The position numbers and the translations under genes were made by a program. 43,749 nt of DNA, taken from the NCBI GenBank assembly GCA_017849455.1, contig JAFIGX010000018.1:1-43749 (forward strand). The letters run 5' to 3'. Shown piece by piece: positions 16,125-24,086 of the stretch (within the stretch, counting starts at the first letter, position 1; each line of letters opens with the position of its first letter). The notes beneath the pieces were generated by a model. The model saw nothing but the letters and a program-made list of their open reading frames with translations, was not told the origin of the DNA and did no database searches. Origin of the DNA: Pseudobacter sp. GTDB lineage: Bacteria > Bacteroidota > Bacteroidia > Chitinophagales > Chitinophagaceae.

Positions 16125-19088
16125 GTGGCAAAGAAAAACCTCCTGATGGTCCGGCTGCTGCTAACATTCGTGTTAATGGTTGTATCTGCTGCTTTGTCTG
16201 CGCAGCGGATCAATTTCAGGAATTATACAATGCAGGACGGACTGGTAGCCAATCTCGTGAACTCCATCTACCAGGATTCCAGCGGATTTATCTGGATAGC
16301 CACCTGGCAGGGTCTCAGCAAATATGACGGTAACAAATTCACCAACTTCAACTCCGGCAATGGTCTCTCGTTCGATTTTACGAATGCCCTTTATGAAGAG
16401 GAGCGGGGCAGGTTGTACGTGGCCTTGAACAACGGCACGATCGAATTGATAGAGAATGATCGTGTAGTGCAAAGGGTGTACAAAAGGGAATTCGCTGTCA
16501 ACAAATTCATCAAAAGAAAAGATGGGCGGTTGTTGATCTGTACAGATGATGATGGCCTCTACTCCCTGGAAGATGATAAGGAGCAATGTCTTCTCAAAGA
16601 ACATCTGGGCCCGATGCAGGCATTCGAAGAATTGAATGATTCGATGGTGGTCATTGGCGGAGAAGGTCCTACGCTCTGTGTACTCGACAGGGATTTCAAT
16701 ATAATATCCAGGTTACCGGATGATCCTCAAACGGTACACCAGTTGTACCGCGATAGCCATCAGCGTGTCTGGGCCTGTACAGGCAGAGGATTGATGCTGA
16801 TCGATCCTGTACAACGAAAGAACAAAATCATGCGGTTCCTGCCATTGCCCGAACAGTGGAAGGTCCCGGCCTTGTCGGGCCTCGTCACTTCTATTCTGGA
16901 AGACGACGCAGGCATATTCTGGATCGGCACTTCAAAAGGACTGGTGAAGATCGATCAAAATGGCAAGTCCGAATTGTACACCATCCGTGAAGGGTTGCTT
17001 ACCAATATGATCACCTGCCTGTACGCAGACAGGGAAAAGAATATCTGGGTAGGCACTTACCAGGGAGTTTCAAAGATCGTTTCAAAGAACGATGTCAGGT
17101 TCCTCACAGGCCCCAATAAGGTGGAAGATCTGCGTATCCAGGATATCTATCCCGCCAGCCGGTCGGCCATTTATTTCTGTGCATCGGACGGAGTATTCCA
17201 GAAAATAAATGCAGAGGGTGTATTAACGGCCATCAGCAAACCGTATCATTGGGACTCCCCGGTGTTGTTCGACAGGCAACAACCAATGCTTTTGCGGGGA
17301 ACAGGGAAAAAGCTCACACTGGTTACGGTAGATACCGTCACGGACCGGATCAGTCATTCCATCATAGATCCAGGCAGGAACTTTTATTTCACAGCGAGGG
17401 ATAAATACGGGAATCTTTTTTTTGCAACCGATGCCGGCGTTTATTGGCGGGCAGCAGGCAGCAATACATTCCTCCCTTATGGTGCAATACCACATCGTGT
17501 TACCTGCCTGGCTTTCGACAGGCAGGGTGATCTCTGGGCCGGCACCTGGTATGATGGGCTCTACCGGATCAGGCAGGTGGTCAGTAACGGTGAGAAACAT
17601 ACGGAAACAGATAACCTGAGCGATTTGGTGAAAGAATCCAGTATCCGGTCGCTTTTACTCGACAGGAAAGGCAATATGTGGGTGGGGACCCGCTATAGTG
17701 GTGCTGTTTGCATTACTATGAACAACAACGATCAGTTCAGCACCCGGCGTTATTCGCAGAAGCAGGGACTTGTTTCCAATTTTGTATTCTCTATGTCTGA
17801 AGATAGCCGGGGCAATATCTGGATCGTATCTTATATGTCGGGACTCGATAAACTGGCGCCGGCCGGAAATGGATACAGGGCCTTCAATTTCAGCCGGGTC
17901 AGCTATAATATTCCCGGCGACATCTATCATTTTTCGCCGTTGCAGGATAATGATTTCATCTGCGCTACCTCATCCGGCATCCTGCGGTTCAGGGATGATG
18001 AAACCAATGACCTGCCACCGCCAAAAGTATTCATCACCAGTCTGCATGCAGGAAAAGCACAGGATAGCATAACAATTACGGATACCCGGCAAAATTTGAA
18101 GCTCAATTACCGCCAGAGTTTTATTCAGTTTGAATTTGCCGCCCCTTCCTTCATCAATGAGAAGGAGATCATGTTCAGTTATCGTTTATTGGGAAGCCCG
18201 GATACTGCCTGGAGCGATCCTGCCAGGCGATATTCCGTATTCTACGCCAGCCTCAAACCGGGCAGGTACCGTTTCGAAGTAAAAGCATTGGGCTGGGATG
18301 GGGAATGGAGTATGCCTGCGGTTTATTCGTTCACCATTCATCCGCCCTGGTGGCAAACCTGGTGGTTCCTCATCGCCATCCTGGCGCTCATTACCGGCCT
18401 GGTCAGTTACCTGGTGAAAAGAAGGATCGACCAGGTAAGGCATGTGGCAGAGATGAAACAGAGGATGACCGAAACGGAGATGATGGCCTTGCGGGCACAG
18501 ATGAACCCCCATTTCATATTCAATTGTATGAACAGCATCGATGCGCTCATTCAAAGTAACGATAAGTATCATGCTACGATGTACCTGAATAAATTCGCCA
18601 AGCTGTTACGCAATATTCTCGACAGCTCGAAACAGAATACCGTGCCGCTGGCAAAAGATCTGGAGACCCTTCAGTTGTATATCGACCTGGAACAAATGAG
18701 AAGTGAACATGCATTCCACGCATCGGTTGTGGCCGATGAAATATTGCTGCAGGATGATTACAGAGTGCCCCCGTTGATCATTCAGCCTTACGTGGAGAAT
18801 GCCATTTTACATGGTTTGAAGAACAGGCCCAATGATAACGGGCAATTGAAGGTCACGGTGTCGAAGAAATGGGACCATATTCAATACCTCATCGAAGACA
18901 ATGGGGTAGGGAGGAAGGCTTTGAAAAACGGGACTGCCAGGCATGGGCAATCATACGGTATGCAGATGAGCTACGACCGGGTAAAACTTTTCAATGATGA
19001 AGAACATGCGTCGGTGGTGGTTACTGATCTTGAGGAAGATGGACAGCCTTCAGGGACAAAAGTGCAGGTATTATTGAAAATACGTTAG
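16125..19088 (+). CDS. LytS-type sensor histidine kinase with periplasmic Reg_prop propeller
   Basis: 987 residues. A signal sequence or first membrane anchor lies at 8-26. Two-component-regulator propeller repeats at about 27-640 carry recurring WxGTxxGL/WIATWQGL strands (FIWIATWQGLSKYDG, IFWIGTSKGLVKID, NIWVGTYQGVSKIV, NMWVGTRYSGAVCI). They are followed by a Y_Y_Y domain (about 687-742) and a membrane helix (about 742-764). The cytoplasmic part is a His_kinase domain with NPHFIFN (phosphoacceptor His796), then an ATPase domain with the N-box YVENAILHGL (Asn892) and DNGVG (Asp925). There is no receiver or AraC domain, so it is not the hybrid form; a separate response regulator must exist and none is adjacent. 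A GTG start at 16125 keeps a basic n-region (AKKNLL). An ATG at 16146 is an alternative. The 66-base gap to the NHL gene suggests the same transcript. Confidence 0.9.
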   Translation: MAKKNLLMVRLLLTFVLMVVSAALSAQRINFRNYTMQDGLVANLVNSIYQDSSGFIWIATWQGLSKYDGNKFTNFNSGNGLSFDFTNALYEEERGRLYVALNNGTIELIENDRVVQRVYKREFAVNKFIKRKDGRLLICTDDDGLYSLEDDKEQCLLKEHLGPMQAFEELNDSMVVIGGEGPTLCVLDRDFNIISRLPDDPQTVHQLYRDSHQRVWACTGRGLMLIDPVQRKNKIMRFLPLPEQWKVPALSGLVTSILEDDAGIFWIGTSKGLVKIDQNGKSELYTIREGLLTNMITCLYADREKNIWVGTYQGVSKIVSKNDVRFLTGPNKVEDLRIQDIYPASRSAIYFCASDGVFQKINAEGVLTAISKPYHWDSPVLFDRQQPMLLRGTGKKLTLVTVDTVTDRISHSIIDPGRNFYFTARDKYGNLFFATDAGVYWRAAGSNTFLPYGAIPHRVTCLAFDRQGDLWAGTWYDGLYRIRQVVSNGEKHTETDNLSDLVKESSIRSLLLDRKGNMWVGTRYSGAVCITMNNNDQFSTRRYSQKQGLVSNFVFSMSEDSRGNIWIVSYMSGLDKLAPAGNGYRAFNFSRVSYNIPGDIYHFSPLQDNDFICATSSGILRFRDDETNDLPPPKVFITSLHAGKAQDSITITDTRQNLKLNYRQSFIQFEFAAPSFINEKEIMFSYRLLGSPDTAWSDPARRYSVFYASLKPGRYRFEVKALGWDGEWSMPAVYSFTIHPPWWQTWWFLIAILALITGLVSYLVKRRIDQVRHVAEMKQRMTETEMMALRAQMNPHFIFNCMNSIDALIQSNDKYHATMYLNKFAKLLRNILDSSKQNTVPLAKDLETLQLYIDLEQMRSEHAFHASVVADEILLQDDYRVPPLIIQPYVENAILHGLKNRPNDNGQLKVTVSKKWDHIQYLIEDNGVGRKALKNGTARHGQSYGMQMSYDRVKLFNDEEHASVVVTDLEEDGQPSGTKVQVLLKIR

Positions 19089-19230
19089 CAGGACAGCGCT
19101 ACCTGCTCACCCGTTCCCGTAAACGGCTCAACGGAGCTTTTCCAGCCAACATGCAGATAGGAAATTTACAGGGTAAGGTCTTTGTCTGCCTGCCAGGGAC
19201 CCACCATAACATTAACCTAAAAGTATCTGC

Positions 19231-20292
19231 ATGAAAAAGCTTATTATTTTCTTCATAGTCATAGCCTCCCTGGTCTCCTGCAGCAAAAGCAAGAGTGGCT
19301 CGGATGCGCCTACAAAAATAGAATACACCGGGGTAACCTATCTATCACAGGCAAGAGGCGGTATAGGAGGAGCGGGTATTGGGAATAAAATATTGTTTGC
19401 CGGTGGCTTCGCAGGGATCAGTGGTACCAGAACAGTAGATATTTATGATGCATCGAATGGAAGCTGGACAACGGACATGCTTAACCCGGGATCTTATGAG
19501 ATGAAAGGCATTGCCGTCAGGAACAAAATGCTTTTCACAGGAAGTGGTTCGTCGAAAATAGTGTATGTCTATGATGTATCGGCTGGAAGTTGGTCATCTA
19601 CCGAGCTCAGTGAGGGAAGGAATTACATGGGTATTGGTACGGCCGGCAATAAAGTAGTGATCGCCGGGGGAAACCTGGGATCGGGCAAAGCTACAAAGAC
19701 AGTGGATATCTATGATGTGTCGAATGGTTCCTGGACTTCTACTCAATTGATCGAAGGGAGGAAATACCTGGCCGGTGCAGTAGGCGGAAACAAGATATTG
19801 TTTGCTGGTGGCGTCGATATCAATGATAAGAGCTTGAAAACGGTGGAGATCTATGATGTGTCGAACGGCGCCTGGACTACCTCTCTACTGAGCGAAGCAA
19901 GGCTGGATTTGGCCGCTGCCACAGCAGGTAATAAAATATTGTTTGCGGGAGGACGGACCAGTTTTGGTGGAGGGCCTTCCAAAACCGTCGATATATACGA
20001 TATATCCACCGGCAACTGGAGCACCACACAGCTTAGTGAAGCGAGATCTCATCTAACAGGTATATCAGCCGGCAATAAGATCTTATTTGCCGGCGGCACC
20101 ATGGGTACCGGACTTTATTCGAATACAGTCGATATCTACGATATAACTACAGGTACCTGGACAAAAGCAACCCTAAGTGAGGCCAGGTCCCAGATAGGAG
20201 CCGCCGTGGCAGGGAACAAGATCCTGTTTGCCGGTGGATTTACAAGTACCGGAACTTCGAAGACGGTGGATGTGTTTACGTTTACGAGATAG
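19231..20292 (+). CDS. Kelch-repeat beta-propeller lipoprotein
   Basis: 353 residues with a good lipobox (SLVSC, Cys17). The mature part is six to seven highly similar Kelch-type blades of about 47-50 residues, each running from GNKILFAGG through TVDIYDVSNGSWTS to LSEAR. The double Gly after the hydrophobic strand and the Trp in the last strand are the Kelch signature. Repeats are similar at the DNA level too, so blade gain or loss by recombination is likely. It is probably a surface or periplasmic binding protein; no enzyme site is visible. It stands 142 bases after the kinase gene and may belong to that kinase's regulon or be independent. Confidence 0.85.
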   Translation: MKKLIIFFIVIASLVSCSKSKSGSDAPTKIEYTGVTYLSQARGGIGGAGIGNKILFAGGFAGISGTRTVDIYDASNGSWTTDMLNPGSYEMKGIAVRNKMLFTGSGSSKIVYVYDVSAGSWSSTELSEGRNYMGIGTAGNKVVIAGGNLGSGKATKTVDIYDVSNGSWTSTQLIEGRKYLAGAVGGNKILFAGGVDINDKSLKTVEIYDVSNGAWTTSLLSEARLDLAAATAGNKILFAGGRTSFGGGPSKTVDIYDISTGNWSTTQLSEARSHLTGISAGNKILFAGGTMGTGLYSNTVDIYDITTGTWTKATLSEARSQIGAAVAGNKILFAGGFTSTGTSKTVDVFTFTR

Positions 20293-20317
20293 AGATGGCG
20301 GTTACTTTTATTTAATT

Positions 20318-20348
20318 TATCTCCTAATTTTTGCAAAATTAGGAGATA
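20318..20348. repeat. 14-bp perfect inverted repeat after the Kelch gene
   Basis: Arms 20318-20331 and 20335-20348 pair perfectly around a 3-base loop (TGC); the core is CTCCTAATTTT / AAAATTAGGAG. It starts 25 bases after the Kelch stop and probably ends its transcript. No T-run follows on either strand, so it may stabilise the 3' end rather than terminate by itself. The rest of the gap (20349-20602) holds no gene or recognised signal. Confidence 0.7.
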
Positions 20349-20602
20349 TTAGGATTCATCGGGCTTGATCGGAACCGGCTTATTACTGATAACCAGTAGT
20401 TTGTAAAAAGAAATTGCTTGACAATTCTATGACTTAGTGAAGAGGCAAAAACCAATTGCCCAGGCTTCATGATTATAATCAATATATTTACACCTTCCCA
20501 ACCATCAGTTCCATCCTCGGATCAAACCTCAGGTTAAGACCTCATTGGCAGTACAATCGATTTTATACTCTCTTTTTTTAAACGTATAAATCCATTTATT
20601 GT

Positions 20603-21964
20603 ATGCAGAGGTATTTTCTAACGATTACTGCAGGTTTACTGCTATTACTTGGCTATTCGTGTAAAAAGAACAACGATGAGCTTTCTTCCAAAGGACCATT
20701 ACCAGGCAATCAACAGGAAAAGGTAATGGCGGAACCGGTAACGCCATTGGACAAACGAATTGCATTACCATTGAATCGCATCCGAACAACAGCACGCATC
20801 AACAGCGGCACTACCGCCCCCATCATCATGGTACACGGATTGGGTGGCTTCGGGCCCGATGAAATGGCCGGTTTTAATTATTGGGGCGGAGTAGATAACA
20901 TCCCCCAATATCTCACGGACAATGGTTATCCTGCCTTCGCAACAGCCGTAGGGCCTTTCAGCAGTAATTTCGACCGGGCAGTTGAACTGTATTATTATAT
21001 CAAAGGAGGATACGTCGATTATGGAAAGTTCCACAGTAATAAATTCGGGCACGAACAGAAAAAAAGCCGTTACTATTCCGGAGTATATCCACAGTGGGAC
21101 GCTGCACATCCCGTTCACCTGCTGGGGCATAGCATGGGCGGAATTACTGTAAGAAAGCTGCTCACCCTACTGGAGAAAGGAGACGCTACAGAACAACAAG
21201 ACCCCGATCATGCCGCGCTCTTCAGCGGTGGCAATGCAAGTTGGGTAAGATCGGTTACCACCATCAGCACTCCGCATAACGGGGCCACACTTACGTATAA
21301 ATTATTGCCCGATCATGACCTGCTTGTCAGGAACCTGGTCACCACCGTTGCCGTACTGGCCGGCGCAGACCTGAACATAGAAAAGGTATACGACTTCGAC
21401 CTGGAACAATGGGGACTTGAAAGAGCCCCACGTGAAAGCTTTACTTCTTATATGGGCCGGGTCAACAATAGTAAGATATGGACAACGGATGATTACGCCG
21501 GACATGACGTTACTCCCGAAGCCGCGCGCGACTGGAACCAGGCAGAACCCGATTCGAAGAATGTTTACTATTTCTCCGTTTCTACCAAAGACACCGAGAA
21601 AGGTCTGCTCACCGGCTGGTCCTATCCCAGGCTGAATATGTTCCCTTTGGTGGTGCCCGTCGCATTTCCATGGCCCATCATTATGGGGATCGGTAATTAT
21701 ACGCAAAACATTCCGGGCAAAGTGGTGATCGATGAAAAATGGTGGCCCAATGATGGTGCGGCAAATGTGTATGGCATGAGCGGCCCTTCTACCGGCGCCA
21801 TTAAAGAATATGACGCTGCCCTGCCTCTTGAAAAAGGAGTATGGAACCACCTGGGCCTGTATAATGGCTACGATCATTTTGCCATCATCGGCATGGGCAT
21901 TGTGCCTTATAATGTACGACCGTTTTACATGAATATCGCCAGCCTGTTGAGTACGGTCGAGTAA
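20603..21964 (+). CDS. Lipoprotein triacylglycerol lipase of the zinc-binding I.5/I.6 type
   Basis: 453 residues with lipobox LGYSC (Cys20). The mature part follows the Geobacillus/Staphylococcus lipase pattern: PIIMVHGLGGFG (oxyanion loop), then HLLGHSMGG with nucleophile Ser177, Asp384 in WWPNDGAANVYG, and His425 in GYDHFAIIG. Compared from memory with the Geobacillus enzyme (Ser113, Asp317, His358) the spacings are nearly the same. The four zinc ligands of that family also appear in place: Asp124 (FDRAVELYY), His144 and His150 (FHSNKFGH) and Asp302 (GHDVTPEAA). It should hydrolyse lipid esters at the cell surface or in the periplasm. The lipid anchor and an N-terminal linker of about 60 residues are additions to the family core. 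It appears monocistronic, closed by the terminator at 22033. Confidence 0.92.
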   Translation: MQRYFLTITAGLLLLLGYSCKKNNDELSSKGPLPGNQQEKVMAEPVTPLDKRIALPLNRIRTTARINSGTTAPIIMVHGLGGFGPDEMAGFNYWGGVDNIPQYLTDNGYPAFATAVGPFSSNFDRAVELYYYIKGGYVDYGKFHSNKFGHEQKKSRYYSGVYPQWDAAHPVHLLGHSMGGITVRKLLTLLEKGDATEQQDPDHAALFSGGNASWVRSVTTISTPHNGATLTYKLLPDHDLLVRNLVTTVAVLAGADLNIEKVYDFDLEQWGLERAPRESFTSYMGRVNNSKIWTTDDYAGHDVTPEAARDWNQAEPDSKNVYYFSVSTKDTEKGLLTGWSYPRLNMFPLVVPVAFPWPIIMGIGNYTQNIPGKVVIDEKWWPNDGAANVYGMSGPSTGAIKEYDAALPLEKGVWNHLGLYNGYDHFAIIGMGIVPYNVRPFYMNIASLLSTVE

Positions 21965-22032
21965 GAAAAAATTATAGGAACCCGGTTCGATGAGAACACT
22001 GGTTGGAGCATGTTTTATTATATTGCATTCAT

Positions 22033-22058
22033 AAACCACCTATTGGGGTGGTTTTTTT
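22033..22058 (+). terminator. Intrinsic terminator of the lipase gene
   Basis: Stem AAACCACC / GGTGGTTT (22033-22040 and 22047-22054) with a 6-base loop, running into seven T. It lies 69 bases after the lipase stop and separates it from the uptake locus. Confidence 0.9.
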
Positions 22059-22097
22059 AATGTCATGATCAGGGATTCGTACAATTAATATTCAGTA

Positions 22098-22694
22098 TTG
22101 CCAGGGCCTTCCCAACATATCGACCCATATTCAGGTTCCCGCATCGATCTCGGTGACAGCAACACCTTCAGAGAATTGTACCACCGGTATCAACCCGGCC
22201 TTTTCTTTCTCGCTTATGGCATGTTGCACAACCAGCAGGAGGCCGAAGACATCGTTGCCGAGAGCTTCATGAAATTGTGGAGAGTAAAAGAACAGTTCAA
22301 CAATATGGAAGCAACAGGTAGCTGGCTGAGGACCACTACCCGTAATGCCTGCCTGGATTGGCTGAAACATCAGAAAACAGCCGCCCATAAGCTGGACCAG
22401 CTCAGCATGCAATCTGCCAGTACCGAAGATAACTGGCAGTATGAAGAGCTGCTCGGAGAATTGCTGCAGGAGGTCTACAACACCGTTGCCTTGTTGCCGG
22501 AAAAAAGCCGGCAGGTATTCCGGATGCGATATATCGACGGCCTGAAGAACGACCAGATTGCCGAGCAACTGGGCATTCAATACCAGTCGGTCAGGAACCA
22601 TCTTGCCACTGCATTGAAAATGTTGCGGATCAGGTTGCTCGATAAAGAACATTTATTACCCCTTCTCCTGCTTTTTCTCCGGATGAAAGATTAG
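22098..22694 (+). CDS. ECF sigma factor of the Bacteroidota FecI-like group
   Basis: 198 residues. Region 2 holds FRELYHRYQPGLFFLAYGML, EAEDIVAESFMKLW and GSWLRTTTRNACLDWLKH. Region 4 holds LPEKSRQVFRMRYIDGLKNDQIAEQLGIQYQSVRNHLATAL. The open frame has no ATG before the conserved domain: TAA precedes at 22086 and the only plausible start is the TTG at 22098, so low translation of the sigma factor is likely. The FecR gene follows at 84 bases, then SusC with a signalling domain. The expected circuit is substrate binding outside, SusC to FecR, release of the sigma factor, and transcription of the locus. Confidence 0.9.
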   Translation: MPGPSQHIDPYSGSRIDLGDSNTFRELYHRYQPGLFFLAYGMLHNQQEAEDIVAESFMKLWRVKEQFNNMEATGSWLRTTTRNACLDWLKHQKTAAHKLDQLSMQSASTEDNWQYEELLGELLQEVYNTVALLPEKSRQVFRMRYIDGLKNDQIAEQLGIQYQSVRNHLATALKMLRIRLLDKEHLLPLLLLFLRMKD

Positions 22695-22777
22695 AACGAT
22701 CGCACTCTTCCGGACTGTTATTTTTTTTTGAGATCATACAGTACAAACACAACTCCCAGTCGTTTTATTATAATTGA

Positions 22778-23977
22778 ATGACCAGATCAACATTCGATAC
22801 GATCAAAGCCTTGCTTCGCAAATACCTGGAAGGAAGCCTGGATTCAGCGGAACGGCAACAGCTCGATGAATGGCTGGCCGCCTCTCCCGGCAACCGGCAA
22901 TTTTTCGAAAGGATATCCGACCCTGAGCAATTACAGGAAGATATCAGGCTTTTATTCCAATCGAAAGAGAATATTTTTTCCAGGCTGCAGCAGCAGATAT
23001 CCGAACTGGCAGAAAGTCCTGTCCGCCGTCTTCATTTCCTTCGCCGAAGCTGGGTCCGTTATGCAGCAGCGGTCATCGTCATCGCCGGGATCACAACATA
23101 TTTTTATTTCAACAGACAAAGAGGAAGGAAGGAAGAAAGGATCATTCCGCAAAATGACCAGATCAGCGATATCGCACCCGGCAGCAACAAAGCCACGCTC
23201 ACTTTGGCCGATGGCTCCGTCATCACGCTCGACAACGCCTCTAATGGCAATCTTGCCCGGCAGGGAAGTACCCGTATAGTAAAATTGGATGATGGCCAGC
23301 TAACCTATCAGCAACAAGGCGTTTCATCCGCGCAGGTAATGATCAATACCATGCGCACGCCCAGGGGCGGACAGTACCGGCTCACCTTGCCGGATGGTAC
23401 AAAGGTTTGGCTGAATGCCGCTTCTTCCATTACTTATCCTGCTGTTTTTGTTCAGCCCAATAGAAAAGTAGCCATCACCGGTGAAGCCTATTTCGAAGTG
23501 GCAAAGGACGCAAGGCATCCTTTCCTGGTGGATATCGACGGAAGGTCCGGGGTGGAAGTATTGGGGACCCATTTCAACGTGAACGCATATAGAGACGAAG
23601 CTGGTATCACGACTACGCTGATCGAAGGTAGGGTAAGGGTAACCGGTAGTGGATCGGGGCAAGTGGTCTTACAGCCTGGTCAGCAGGCTGTCAGCATCAC
23701 CGGTCATGCCGGCATCATTGTGAACAGTGATGTGCCGGTTGAAAGGATCATCGCCTGGAAGAATGGCCGCTTCGATTTCAATGGCCTGGAACTGCCTGCT
23801 GTAATGCGACAACTGGAAAGATGGTATGATATTACGGTTCATTTCACCGGGCCTGTACCCCACGATACCTACCAGGGAAGGCTCACCCGCGATCTGTCGC
23901 TCAAACAGGTATTGGGCATCCTCACCAATATGGAGGTCAGGTACCGACTGGAGGGCCGCACACTCACAATATACTAA
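22778..23977 (+). CDS. FecR-family anti-sigma / sigma-regulatory membrane protein
   Basis: 399 residues. A cytoplasmic N-terminal region (about 1-90, with LRKYLEGSLDSAERQQLDEWL) binds the sigma factor, and one membrane helix lies at about 92-111 (WVRYAAAVIVIAG). The periplasmic FecR domain at about 190-300 carries TPRGGQYRLTLPDGTKVWLNAASS and GEAYFEVAKDARHPFLV. A C-terminal DUF4974-type domain ends in LKQVLGILTNMEVRYRLEGRTLTIY. It relays the state of the SusC receptor's N-terminal domain to the sigma factor. Domain order and length are ordinary for the family. Confidence 0.94.
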   Translation: MTRSTFDTIKALLRKYLEGSLDSAERQQLDEWLAASPGNRQFFERISDPEQLQEDIRLLFQSKENIFSRLQQQISELAESPVRRLHFLRRSWVRYAAAVIVIAGITTYFYFNRQRGRKEERIIPQNDQISDIAPGSNKATLTLADGSVITLDNASNGNLARQGSTRIVKLDDGQLTYQQQGVSSAQVMINTMRTPRGGQYRLTLPDGTKVWLNAASSITYPAVFVQPNRKVAITGEAYFEVAKDARHPFLVDIDGRSGVEVLGTHFNVNAYRDEAGITTTLIEGRVRVTGSGSGQVVLQPGQQAVSITGHAGIIVNSDVPVERIIAWKNGRFDFNGLELPAVMRQLERWYDITVHFTGPVPHDTYQGRLTRDLSLKQVLGILTNMEVRYRLEGRTLTIY

Positions 23978-24086
23978 CAGACCTTAACGCCTACGAAAGA
24001 TCCCACCATACCTGTTCCTGGCAAATATCGTCCTTGCAGTTCAGGCAAGGGCGGCATCACCCCTATTTTTTAAAACACTACTGCTA

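Noticed and set aside
20318..20348. Intrinsic terminator
   Set aside because: The hairpin is perfect but no T-run follows on either strand; kept only as an inverted repeat.
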